Origin: JAUVKT01 sp964634565
GTDB lineage: Bacteria; Bacteroidota; Bacteroidia; Bacteroidales; VadinHA17
Assembly (NCBI GenBank): GCA_964634565.1
Contig: CAZWLP010000001.1
Span: 34,787-98,786 of the forward strand
Direction of reading: 5' to 3'
DNA length: 64,000 nucleotides
The first letter of the stretch is position 1, and every line of letters begins with the position of its first letter. The notes beneath the pieces were generated by a model. It searched no databases. It worked only from the letters and a program-made list of their open reading frames with translations, and was not told where the DNA came from. Positions 27,276 to 35,500 of the stretch are shown here, piece by piece. Position numbers and translations under genes: made by a program.

Positions 27276-28226
27276 ATGAAGAAGATAGCGTTAAAAACAC
27301 CGGCAGAAGAGATTGAAAAGGAACTGACCGAAGATAGATTTCTGAGAAAAACGAACAATGCCAATAACGATGTATATCTTTTTAAAAGTCACGACTCTGA
27401 GATCCTGATGAGGGAGGTTGGTCGTTTGAGGGAGCTTACTTTCAGAAGTGCAGGTGGAGGAACGGGTAAGGAACTGGATCTTGACGAATATGACTATTCC
27501 GAAACAGCCCCTCATCAGCAGCTAATAGTTTGGGATCCTGATCATAAGGAGATTGTTGGTGGATACAGATTCCTTATCCATGACAAAAGGATTAAGCCGA
27601 CCGATCCTTCAGATATGGCATCTGCTTCATTCTTTAATTTTTCAGACAAATTCAATACAGAATTTCTTCCCTATTTAATGGAGCTCGGCCGCTCATTTGT
27701 TCAGCCTGATTACCAGTCTAAGGCAATGGGACGAAAGAGCCTTTTTGCCCTCGATAATCTTTGGGATGGACTGGGTGCAATCGCTATTGAAAATCCAAAT
27801 GTCAAATATTTGTTTGGGAAAGTTACCATGTATGAACATTTCAATATCGATGCAAGGGATATGATACTTTACTTTATGAAGAAACATTTCTCAGACAGAG
27901 ACAAACTTGTAACACCCAAAAAGGATATTTCTGTCAATATTGATGTCGATAAAATGAAGAAGATATTTATAAACGACAACTACAAGGACGACTATAAAAT
28001 TTTATCTCAGGAAGTCAGAGAGCTGGGAGAAAATATCCCCCCGCTGATTAATGCCTATATGAACCTCTCGCCAACGATGCGTACCTTTGGTACAGTTTTT
28101 AACGAAGGATTTGGCAAGGTTGAAGAAACAGGTATTATGATTACTATCAGGGATATTTATATCGATAAAATAAACCGACATCTTGCCTCATACAGGGATG
28201 ATTACCAGATCGGGGTAGGATATTAA
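27276..28226 (+). CDS. GNAT-type amino acid N-acyltransferase (GlsB/OlsB-like)
   Basis: A 316-residue GNAT-fold acyltransferase of the hemolysin/OlsB-like group. Visible blocks are REVGRLRELTFRSAGGGTG, HQQLIVWDPDHKEIVGGYRF and ELGRSFVQPDYQ, as in ornithine- and glycine-lipid N-acyltransferases. It probably attaches a 3-hydroxy fatty acyl chain to an amino acid (glycine in Bacteroides), giving the substrate for the O-acyltransferase encoded just upstream. Its stop codon overlaps by 4 nt the end of the convergent amidophosphoribosyltransferase gene. Confidence 0.72.
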   Translation: MKKIALKTPAEEIEKELTEDRFLRKTNNANNDVYLFKSHDSEILMREVGRLRELTFRSAGGGTGKELDLDEYDYSETAPHQQLIVWDPDHKEIVGGYRFLIHDKRIKPTDPSDMASASFFNFSDKFNTEFLPYLMELGRSFVQPDYQSKAMGRKSLFALDNLWDGLGAIAIENPNVKYLFGKVTMYEHFNIDARDMILYFMKKHFSDRDKLVTPKKDISVNIDVDKMKKIFINDNYKDDYKILSQEVRELGENIPPLINAYMNLSPTMRTFGTVFNEGFGKVEETGIMITIRDIYIDKINRHLASYRDDYQIGVGY

Positions 28227-30121
28227 TAAGCCCTTTCGTTTCGGCCCTCAATAAAATTAATATACGACTGATTTACAACGCGGTTACCACCGGGAGTTGG
28301 ATAATTTCCGGTAAAGTACCAGTCGCCGGTATTATCAGGACATGCATTATGCAATCCTTCAATCGACTGGTATACAATCTCAACCTCAGCATTAATAGTT
28401 GGAAGTTTTAGCATCTTGCCAATCTGATCTGAAATCTCGTCAGCACTGTAAGGATCATAAATCTGCTTGACTATATTCCGTATCTCATTTACCGGCTTTT
28501 TAACCTCCTGTCTGGCCTGCTGGTAAACTTCTGTTATCAGTTTCTCCTTCCCTGAAAGTTTTAATAGCTCAATTGCTGCCCTGAAAGCAATAAAGTCGCC
28601 CATCTTTGCCATGTCGATCCCATAACAATCAGGATATCTTATCTGTGGTGATGATGATACAATAACGATTTTCTTTGGGTCAAGGCGATCGAGTATTCTG
28701 ATAATACTCTTCTTTAATGTTGTTCCTCTCACAATAGAATCATCGATCACAACCATACTGTCTACACCTCGCTTAATAATTCCGTAGGTTACGTCGTAAA
28801 CATGGCCAACCAGGTCGTCCCTTGATTTATCCTCAGTAATAAATGTTCTTAATTTAGCATCTTTCACTGCCAGCTTTTCAATCCTGGGGCGCAGAGACAT
28901 TATTTTTTCAAGGTCTTCCCTTGAGAGATTATTACCACGCTTAAGAATTATATCCATCTTATTATTATTAAGATAATCCTCAAGCCCCTTTAACAGTCCG
29001 TAAAATGCACTCTCGGCAGTATTGGGAACATACGAAAATACAGTATGCTCTATATCATAGTCGACAGCCTCGAGTATCCTGGTTGTAAGTTGTTCTCCCA
29101 GCCTCTTTCTTTCCCTGTATATTGATTTATCAGTGCCCCGGGAGAAATATATTCTTTCAAATGAACATTTACTTGCAACTTCATTTTCTCTTACTCTTTC
29201 TATAAAAACCTTTCCCGATTTTTTTGCAATAATTGCCGTTCCTGGTTCAAGCTCATTTACCTGGTCTGTTTTCAGATTAAAAACTGTCTGAATTACCGGT
29301 CTTTCTGATGCAACTACAAGCACCTCCTCGTCGTGATAATAAAATGCAGGCCGGATACCCCACGGATCGCGTGTAACAAAGGCATCTCCATGACCAATCA
29401 TTCCAGCCATGGCATATCCCCCATCCCATTTCCGGCTTGCTCTTGAAATAATTTTTGAGATAGAAATATTCTCTTCTATTTTAGGCGAAATCTCCTGCTT
29501 GCTAAGTCCCTGAGCCCTATACTCTCTGAACAACTCCTCCACTTCCTCATCGAGGAAATGACCAACATTTTCAAGAATGGTAACGGTATCTGAGAAATCA
29601 ATAGGGTTCTGACCTATCTTAATCAGGTCGTTAAAAATATCACTTACATTAGTCAGATTAAAATTTCCTGCAAGGACAATATTTCTGGATCGCCAGTTGT
29701 TCTCCCTCGATACAGGATGAACATAGTCAATATTATAATTACCATAAGTACCATACCTCACATGCCCCAGATAAAGATTGCAGGCGTATGGTAAGGTTTC
29801 TTTAATAAAGTCGATATTATTGGGATCAGACTCCTGCGACATTACAGTATCTGCTGCTTTATAGATCGAATCAAAAACATCCTTAATGGGATTTGCTCCG
29901 TTTGATCTCTCCCTGAAGATATACCTGTTACCTGGCTTAACCCCCGGCTTCAGGGCCGCTATACCGGCACCATCCTGACCCCTGTTATGCTGCTTTTCAA
30001 GCAGCAGGTACATTTTCTGAAGTCCATAGTCCCATGAGCCGTATTTTTCAATATAGTACTCAAGCGGTTTTAGCAATTTCACCATTGCTATACCGCACTC
30101 GTGTAAGATTTTGTCGCTCAT
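28223..30121 (-). CDS. Amidophosphoribosyltransferase family protein (PurF-like, long form)
   Basis: The product has a class II glutamine amidotransferase domain. Its nucleophile is most likely Cys9 after a short propeptide (MSDKILHE-CGIA), and NRGQDGAGIAAL and GHVRYGTYG follow. A phosphoribosyltransferase domain carries the PRPP motif VVIDDSIVRGTT. PurF makes phosphoribosylamine, the first step of purine synthesis. At 632 residues it is well over 100 longer than typical PurF, with an insertion in the N-terminal half and a C-terminal extension (after GKMLKLPTIN). This long form is widespread in Bacteroidota; whether it is the main PurF cannot be told here. Confidence 0.78.
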   Translation of the reverse strand: MSDKILHECGIAMVKLLKPLEYYIEKYGSWDYGLQKMYLLLEKQHNRGQDGAGIAALKPGVKPGNRYIFRERSNGANPIKDVFDSIYKAADTVMSQESDPNNIDFIKETLPYACNLYLGHVRYGTYGNYNIDYVHPVSRENNWRSRNIVLAGNFNLTNVSDIFNDLIKIGQNPIDFSDTVTILENVGHFLDEEVEELFREYRAQGLSKQEISPKIEENISISKIISRASRKWDGGYAMAGMIGHGDAFVTRDPWGIRPAFYYHDEEVLVVASERPVIQTVFNLKTDQVNELEPGTAIIAKKSGKVFIERVRENEVASKCSFERIYFSRGTDKSIYRERKRLGEQLTTRILEAVDYDIEHTVFSYVPNTAESAFYGLLKGLEDYLNNNKMDIILKRGNNLSREDLEKIMSLRPRIEKLAVKDAKLRTFITEDKSRDDLVGHVYDVTYGIIKRGVDSMVVIDDSIVRGTTLKKSIIRILDRLDPKKIVIVSSSPQIRYPDCYGIDMAKMGDFIAFRAAIELLKLSGKEKLITEVYQQARQEVKKPVNEIRNIVKQIYDPYSADEISDQIGKMLKLPTINAEVEIVYQSIEGLHNACPDNTGDWYFTGNYPTPGGNRVVNQSYINFIEGRNERAY

Positions 30122-30124
30122 ATA

Positions 30125-30586
30125 CTAATTATCAAGATCCGGAAATTCAATAATATCCGGTACTATGTAGGCATTGGGGAATTTCTTTTTAATTGCCAGA
30201 AAGTCTTGCATAGCATCCCTCTTTGTTCTGTAGTTACCAACCCTTACCTTAAAGAAATTTGGGGCTGCAAAATCCAAATACGACTCTATGCCAGGAAATT
30301 CTGAGATAAAATCTGAATTTGCCTCATTTGCCTCTTCTCTTGCAGTCCTTCTGGATCCATTAAATATCTGAATCCGGAACCCGTCAAAGCCTCCATGCTT
30401 CCTGTTTGCATTTATATGTCTTGTAAGAAGTGTGTCGATTGCGGGGTCCTGATTTAGGACAACACGACCTTCACTGTAACTGCCATCTCCTTTCACAATA
30501 TTTTCTGCCTTTATTATGCTCTGAGCATTAACCAGGCTGAGGCTGGAAAACACTATTAAAAGAAATAATATATGCCTCTTTTTCAT
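30125..30586 (-). CDS. Secreted SPOR-domain protein
   Basis: A 153-residue protein with a signal peptide (ending LVNAQS) and a C-terminal SPOR domain (about 70-145: GFRIQIFNGSRRTAREEA ... FFKVRVGNYRTKRDAM). SPOR domains bind denuded glycan strands at division sites. The periplasmic location and small size suggest an accessory septal or cell-wall protein. It is 3 nt upstream of the PurF-like gene, so the two may be co-transcribed although their roles differ. Confidence 0.75.
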   Translation of the reverse strand: MKKRHILFLLIVFSSLSLVNAQSIIKAENIVKGDGSYSEGRVVLNQDPAIDTLLTRHINANRKHGGFDGFRIQIFNGSRRTAREEANEANSDFISEFPGIESYLDFAAPNFFKVRVGNYRTKRDAMQDFLAIKKKFPNAYIVPDIIEFPDLDN

Positions 30587-30590
30587 AGGC

Positions 30591-30598
30591 CAAAAATA
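30591..30598 (-). promoter_or_regulatory. -7 element directly before the SPOR gene
   Basis: TATTTTTG on the minus strand ends 5 nt before the A of the ATG at 30586. Transcription is therefore predicted to start at the start codon, a leaderless candidate. Confidence 0.45.
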
Positions 30599-30643
30599 GA
30601 ATAATTCATATAAATAATTCAGACTAATATATTAGTATTAATA

Positions 30644-31747
30644 TTAATAATCAGCATTACCTGATTTTAATGCATAATAGAATTTTCCTTCTTTCGATCC
30701 AGCAATAAAATAATTATCCTCATATGTAATAGATAAAGCTCTGCCCAGGGTCTTTGTATCATATGAATCACAAACATCCAATACTCTGATTTGCCGGGCA
30801 TTTCCTCCTTCAGGCAGACTTATGCCTGTCAGAATAAGACAATTCTGGTTTAGCAGCATAAGGTTCATTGCAGAATCAAAATCCAGGTCTGTGCCATAAT
30901 TTGAATTCTCGGCATAAACCTTCCAGTTTACCATCCCTCCTCTTGTAAGGGAGGCAACAAAAGAGTTACTTACCTCTCCGCTTGTACCTGTATACTCAGT
31001 TCGTCCTGCCACATAGAGAAATTCCCCATCCTCTGCAATTGATAGTGATCCGGCAGTATAATCCCTGTTATTAATAAGCTCTGTTTCCCATATAATAGCG
31101 CCCTCATCTGTTATCCTGGCAACTGAGGCCTTACTGTTATTATCGGCCAGATTCTTGGTAAGAGACACAAAAATATCATTTGGAGATATAACTTCCAGGT
31201 CGGTAAGAGAGGCATTGAAACCGGGATTAGCCTCATTTATCTGCAGAATATTACCATTACTATCGAATAGAGCTACGATATAGGTAGATGAATTTAAAGA
31301 ATCAGGATCATCGCTCGCAACAAGCATAAATGTATCTTCATTATACCAGGATATCTGCGTTGTTCTTATGTCGGGGACAACAGATATAATTGTGTCCCAT
31401 TGTTCTAATCCTTCACCGTCAATTAAGGCCAGTAAAATATCACCCTCAGAACAACCTGCAAGCAGGTAAGTGCTTTGAACCGGATTTTCGGCTGAGATCT
31501 CAAGCACTTCAGTATAGCTACCCTTATAATCCGGAGAATAGTTTATATCTATGCCCGAGCCTGAAGCTGTTTTAATAAACAAGGGTTTCAGATCAGATTC
31601 TCCAACAATAATAAAACTCGTATCCGACGTTATCTCCGTATCATATGCCGATCCGGTCCCGAAAGATTTTTCAAGTAAAAATTCCGCCTTATCCTTTTTA
31701 CACGAAACAAGATGCAATAATACCAGTAAGAGAAAAATATTTCTCAT
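30644..31747 (-). CDS. Lipoprotein of unknown function, beta-propeller-like
   Basis: Not recognised as a named family. The 367-residue product has a lipoprotein signal with lipobox HLVSC (Cys16). Repeating segments such as SFIIVGESD, STYLLAGCSEG, DTFMLVASDD, GEFLYVAGRTEYT and DNYFIAGSKEG resemble the repeated strands of beta-propeller proteins that report 'value/time' repeats in Bacteroidota. It starts 17 nt after yebC and is probably co-transcribed with it. No catalytic motif is visible. Confidence 0.55.
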   Translation of the reverse strand: MRNIFLLLVLLHLVSCKKDKAEFLLEKSFGTGSAYDTEITSDTSFIIVGESDLKPLFIKTASGSGIDINYSPDYKGSYTEVLEISAENPVQSTYLLAGCSEGDILLALIDGEGLEQWDTIISVVPDIRTTQISWYNEDTFMLVASDDPDSLNSSTYIVALFDSNGNILQINEANPGFNASLTDLEVISPNDIFVSLTKNLADNNSKASVARITDEGAIIWETELINNRDYTAGSLSIAEDGEFLYVAGRTEYTGTSGEVSNSFVASLTRGGMVNWKVYAENSNYGTDLDFDSAMNLMLLNQNCLILTGISLPEGGNARQIRVLDVCDSYDTKTLGRALSITYEDNYFIAGSKEGKFYYALKSGNADY

Positions 31748-31764
31748 GGCTTTATATTTTAAGT

Positions 31765-32511
31765 TTATCCTAATTCCGCAGCCAACTCATCTGTCATTTC
31801 CAGGTTATGAAACACATTCTGAACATCATCATCATCCTCAAGTGCATCAATAAGCCTCAGAACACTTTTGGATGACTCAAGGTCAAGAGTTTTTGTGTCA
31901 TTTGGTATACGCTGTAATTCGGCACTTATTGCCTCAACACCAATTTCTTCAAGCTTCTTATTTACACTGCCAAAGTCTTCCAAAGCACAGGTAACGGTAA
32001 TAATATCATCTTCTATCTCAATATCCTCTGCTCCTGCGTCAATAAGTTCAAGTTCCAATTCATCCATGTCCATACCCTCTGCTTTATTAATTGAGAATAG
32101 TCCCTTTCTCTCAAACAGAAAACTTAATGAACCATTTGTTCCCAGGCTCCCGCCATACTTATTAAAGGCTGCCCTGACACTTGAAACTGTACGGTTATTA
32201 TTATCCGACAGACACTCCACAAAAACTGCTACACCATTTGCCGCATAGCCCTCGAAAGTATACTCCTGGTAATTAGAACCATCAGCATCTGTAGCCTTCT
32301 TAATAGCTCTTTCGATATTATCCTTGGGCATATTAGCTCCCTTAGCATTTTGCACAGCCAGCCTTAATGAAGGATTTGAATCAGGATCAGGACCACCATT
32401 CCTGGCAGCAATAGTAATTTCCTTTATTATCCTGGTAAAAAGCTTACCTCGCTTAGCATCGATAGCTCCTTTTTTTCTCTTTATAGTCGACCATTTACTA
32501 TGTCCTGACAT
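31765..32511 (-). CDS. yebC: YebC/PmpR family transcription/translation regulator
   Basis: The 248-residue product begins MSGHSKWSTIKRKKGAIDAKRGK, the invariant start of the YebC/TACO1 family, and continues with GPDPDSNPSLR, NMPKDNIERAIKK and YEGYAANGVA-like sequence. Family members act as DNA-binding regulators or help ribosomes on proline-rich stretches. The start at 32511 is fixed by the conserved N-terminus and by the promoter at 32536-32566. An acidic region near the C-terminus (EDDDDVQN) is typical. Confidence 0.93.
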   Translation of the reverse strand: MSGHSKWSTIKRKKGAIDAKRGKLFTRIIKEITIAARNGGPDPDSNPSLRLAVQNAKGANMPKDNIERAIKKATDADGSNYQEYTFEGYAANGVAVFVECLSDNNNRTVSSVRAAFNKYGGSLGTNGSLSFLFERKGLFSINKAEGMDMDELELELIDAGAEDIEIEDDIITVTCALEDFGSVNKKLEEIGVEAISAELQRIPNDTKTLDLESSKSVLRLIDALEDDDDVQNVFHNLEMTDELAAELG

Positions 32512-32535
32512 TTCTATATAATTTTGATTCCAGCA

Positions 32536-32566
32536 CAAAAATAGCCAAATATGAGCTAAGAGCAAA
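32536..32566 (-). promoter_or_regulatory. Promoter of yebC, with -33 element supplied by a heptad repeat
   Basis: On the minus strand TTTG (32566-32563) is followed after 19 nt by TATTTTTG (32543-32536), a full match to the Bacteroidota consensus. The -33 TTTG is part of a GAGCAAA unit of the repeat tract at 32553-32587. Confidence 0.65.
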
Positions 32567-32587
32567 GAGCTAAGAGCAAAGAGTGAA
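32553..32587. repeat. Heptanucleotide tract upstream of yebC
   Basis: Five units with an exact 7-nt period on the plus strand: GAGCTAA, GAGCAAA, GAGCTAA, GAGCAAA, GAGTGAA. The tract overlaps the -33 element of the yebC promoter. Confidence 0.8.
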
Positions 32588-32622
32588 AACGGAAGGGTAA
32601 AGGGAATAATAGTGGAGACAAA

Positions 32623-32662
32623 ATAATGCCGCTATTTCTATAAAAGAAGATAACGGCATTAT
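32623..32662 (-). terminator. Inverted repeat downstream of the DUF975-like gene
   Basis: ATAATGCCG (32623-32631) and CGGCATTAT (32654-32662) form a perfect 9-bp stem, extendable by TAT/ATA with one bulge. It lies 28 nt after the stop of the minus-strand gene at 32690. No strong T-run follows, so termination is possible but not certain. Confidence 0.45.
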
Positions 32663-32689
32663 CTGAAACAGTCGGGTTATATTTTTATT

Positions 32690-33385
32690 CTATTGTTCTT
32701 CAAGCACCTCAACAAGTTCTCCCTTTTCTTCAAGAACTGCCTGGTAAATCGAGGCAAAGGCCAAACGTATCCACATAAAAGAAATAAATACACCGAAGCC
32801 AAGACATAATAGTCCGAGAATAATAACAAAGAACGCAATTATTGACATCCAGAATATTCTCCAGCCATGCCCCCTGGTAAGTCTCCAGCTCTCTTCAACA
32901 GCTTTTACAGGATCAAGTTTTTTATCCATAACCATGTAGGGTACAAATACAAGACGGCAGGCAAAGATTATTCCAGGTATAATTACCATAAAAATACCAA
33001 AAGTAATAATCGCTCCTGTAAGAAGTGATGCAAGTACTACATTAAGATAATTCTTAAATGAATCAAATACTTCAACAACCTCAGCCTTCTTTTCGCGAAC
33101 ACTCTGCAGATAAATCCATTTAACACCATAATCCAGGGGTGAAATAACAAAGAGTGAATAGGCAATGGTAAAAATTTGTCCGAAAACCACTGCAATAGCC
33201 ATAAAGCTAAAATAATTATTATCAAACTCAGCCAGGTTAGCCGGAATGGCAAAAGGCATTACAGCAACTACCACTACTAAAGACACGAGTAATAAAGTAA
33301 TAAAATACTTCCATAGAACTTTCCATCCGTGGCTGTATGCTGCCCCTGCCCTTGGTACCAGTTTCTTACTATCAGGATTTTTCAT
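32690..33385 (-). CDS. Integral membrane protein of unknown function (DUF975-like)
   Basis: A 231-residue membrane protein with about five helices and a glycine-rich MVIIPGIIFACRLVFVPYMVMD block. The following KAVEESWRLTRGHGWRIF is shared with DUF975 and the glycerophosphodiesterase membrane-domain families. These are stress-associated or polytopic proteins without a proven activity. The C-terminus is acidic (ELVEVLEEQ). It is flanked by yebC on the same strand and by a divergent regulator gene. Confidence 0.55.
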   Translation of the reverse strand: MKNPDSKKLVPRAGAAYSHGWKVLWKYFITLLLVSLVVVVAVMPFAIPANLAEFDNNYFSFMAIAVVFGQIFTIAYSLFVISPLDYGVKWIYLQSVREKKAEVVEVFDSFKNYLNVVLASLLTGAIITFGIFMVIIPGIIFACRLVFVPYMVMDKKLDPVKAVEESWRLTRGHGWRIFWMSIIAFFVIILGLLCLGFGVFISFMWIRLAFASIYQAVLEEKGELVEVLEEQ

Positions 33386-33466
33386 TGTTTTATAATTTAT
33401 AATTAATATTTTTTATAATTGTTCTGTAAATATATCACCGGGGATGGTCGGGATCAATCCATCTTT

Positions 33467-33491
33467 AGTAGGAAATACTCCTTATCCTACT
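33467..33491. promoter_or_regulatory. Inverted repeat (possible operator) upstream of the LuxR-type gene
   Basis: AGTAGGA (33467-33473) and TCCTACT (33485-33491) form a perfect 7-bp inverted repeat with an 11-bp spacer, 67 nt before the ATG at 33558 in a divergent intergenic region. The spacing suits a dimeric DNA-binding protein; binding by the LuxR-type regulator encoded next to it is only an inference. Confidence 0.35.
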
Positions 33492-33557
33492 TTGGTTGGA
33501 GAAAGTGTTGTTATATTTTATATCTTAACGCTACAATTTGCATAGCACAACCTTAAT

Positions 33558-34505
33558 ATGATTCGCTTTATTTTTATACTTGCAACAATTATCTCAATCG
33601 CCTGTGGATCATATGCTTTAATATTATTGAGCAGGCTTAGAAAAATTTATAAGCTCGACTTTATTTCCAGCTTCCTGTATTATGAAATACTAAAACTGGG
33701 GTTTGGACTATATGGAATTTTTGGCGGTCTGGCAATAAAAGAAATACTACTTAAGTACGAGCTTCAGTCGGGTCAGATTGAGTCAATAGTTATTGCCCTT
33801 CCTTTTTTTGGAGTCCCCTTTATTATAGCTGCCTGGTATCTTCTTATTAAGATGACCAACGAAATGGCAGGTCGCAAAGTAAATCAGTCTGTTTCAATCA
33901 GCTATTTCATCCTTACTACAGTTTTCTTCCTGGCATACGGACTAATATTAAGGTCGTCGCCCGACAGCAGGAATGTTGATCCTGATAATCTCTCACAGCT
34001 TATCAGAATAATTTTTTACGTTCTCGACTTCCTGGTAAAACTATATGTTGTAGTTATTCTTCTCAGCCAGGGTAAGAAATCAAGATATGCTAAGTACCCA
34101 TCACTTATCAGCAGGTTTAGTTTACTGCTTCTTGTAACAGCCCTGATGAGTTCAGCTGCTCTTCACTTTGCCTATGTTCATCCCCTTATCGGAATTTATT
34201 TTATACTGCTCTTCTTCGGAGCCGACCTTGCTCTAATTATTATTTTAAGAATATACCTTAATAATAATCAGAATGAATACTCTGATTTAACGGATACACT
34301 GGAAAACCTGTACCAGCAATATGGAATCTCAAAAAGAGAAAGAGATATAATAAAAGAAATTGGTAATGGCCTCACAAACCAGCAGATTGCTGATAAACTT
34401 TTTATTTCCCTCCAAACTGTCAAAGACCATACTCATAATATTTTCAGAAAGGTAAATGTATCAAACAGAGTGCAGCTTACACAGATATTTTCAGTGGCAT
34501 ACTAA
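33558..34505 (+). CDS. Membrane-anchored LuxR-type transcriptional regulator
   Basis: A 315-residue protein with about seven N-terminal membrane helices (residues 1-235) and a C-terminal LuxR-type helix-turn-helix. The latter runs YGISKRERDIIKEIGNGLTNQQIADKLFISLQTVKDHTHNIFRKV (given in parts: GNGLTNQQIADKLF, LQTVKDHTHNIF). Such one-component regulators sense a membrane or envelope signal and bind DNA while tethered. No receiver domain or kinase is present. The gene is next to the nuclease/TonB-receptor region and could regulate it, but this is not shown by the sequence. Confidence 0.75.
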   Translation: MIRFIFILATIISIACGSYALILLSRLRKIYKLDFISSFLYYEILKLGFGLYGIFGGLAIKEILLKYELQSGQIESIVIALPFFGVPFIIAAWYLLIKMTNEMAGRKVNQSVSISYFILTTVFFLAYGLILRSSPDSRNVDPDNLSQLIRIIFYVLDFLVKLYVVVILLSQGKKSRYAKYPSLISRFSLLLLVTALMSSAALHFAYVHPLIGIYFILLFFGADLALIIILRIYLNNNQNEYSDLTDTLENLYQQYGISKRERDIIKEIGNGLTNQQIADKLFISLQTVKDHTHNIFRKVNVSNRVQLTQIFSVAY

Positions 34506-34576
34506 TATAAACATCAGGGTAATTCACAATACTTCTGCAAAAAAGGACTCTGTAATAATGCAACGCTTTTTTTATA

Positions 34577-34584
34577 TAAATTTG
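34577..34584 (+). promoter_or_regulatory. -7 element directly before the nuclease lipoprotein gene
   Basis: TAAATTTG ends 6 nt before the A of the ATG at 34590. As for the porin and SPOR genes, transcription is predicted to begin at the start codon. Confidence 0.45.
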
Positions 34585-34589
34585 CAGTC

Positions 34590-35498
34590 ATGCAAAAATT
34601 CCTCCATTACTACTTAAAGAGTATTACGGGTATCATACTTATACTTATGATCATCCTTGGATCGTGTCGCAAGCCTTCCGATCCTCCCGCACCGGATACC
34701 ACAACAAAATATGATGCCTGCTTCGATGGGGGAAGCAGCAGCAGTCTGGATATTGTTACCTTTAATGTTGAGCAATTTCCAAAAAACGGATATGAAACGA
34801 TTGCCGAGCTGGCTACACTTATCAATGCAATAAATGCAGATATAATTGCCCTTCAGGAAGTAACATCTGATTCAGACCTTGATAAACTGGATGATCTTCT
34901 GGATGATTATTCTGCTCTGGCCTACCCTATTGATAATTCAGACTGGAACCTGGCCTACCTCTTCAGGAATTCAGAAATTCAAATAGATGCCTCCGAAACA
35001 AAAATTTTATTTGAAGACGACTGGTATTCATTTCCCAGGCCACCCTTCGAGATTCATGCTACACATATACCAAGCTCAACCGAAGTAATCCTTTTGAACA
35101 ATCACCTGAAATGCTGTGGCGGATCAGATAATGAAGACAGAAGAAGGACAGCTTCAGAAAAACTGCATAATTATATTGAATCTAATTATCCCGATGATGC
35201 TGTAATAGTACTGGGCGACCTGAACGATGAAATAGACGGTACATCTGAAGCAAGCAACGTCTTCTGGGATTTTGTAAATGATCCTTCCGACTTTGCTGTT
35301 GCAGATATGATTATAGCTACCGGTAGTCCGCTATGGTGGTCTTACCCTTCATGGCCCAGCCATATCGACCATATTATTATTAGCGACGAGCTGTTCGACA
35401 TGGTTGATGAAGTATCGACTCTTAAGGCAGATGCCTGCTATAGCGATTATCCGGATATTATCTCCGATCACAGACCCGTCTATTTAAGGTTGAAATGA
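34590..35498 (+). CDS. Endonuclease/exonuclease/phosphatase-family lipoprotein
   Basis: A 302-residue protein with a lipoprotein signal ending IILGSC (Cys26). A DNase I-like EEP domain follows, with the metal and catalytic blocks DIVTFNVEQF, ALQEVTSD, NNHLKCC, VVLGDLNDE and ISDHRPVY. The EEP fold includes extracellular DNases, phosphodiesterases and inositol phosphatases. As a surface or periplasmic lipoprotein beside other secreted nucleases, an extracellular nuclease is the best guess. A second EEP gene lies convergently downstream. Confidence 0.72.
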   Translation: MQKFLHYYLKSITGIILILMIILGSCRKPSDPPAPDTTTKYDACFDGGSSSSLDIVTFNVEQFPKNGYETIAELATLINAINADIIALQEVTSDSDLDKLDDLLDDYSALAYPIDNSDWNLAYLFRNSEIQIDASETKILFEDDWYSFPRPPFEIHATHIPSSTEVILLNNHLKCCGGSDNEDRRRTASEKLHNYIESNYPDDAVIVLGDLNDEIDGTSEASNVFWDFVNDPSDFAVADMIIATGSPLWWSYPSWPSHIDHIIISDELFDMVDEVSTLKADACYSDYPDIISDHRPVYLRLK

Positions 35499-35500
35499 TC

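Noticed and set aside
31868..32248. Serine-rich open frame of 126 codons opposite yebC
   Set aside because: A composition shadow of the acidic YebC sequence; no start signal or domain.
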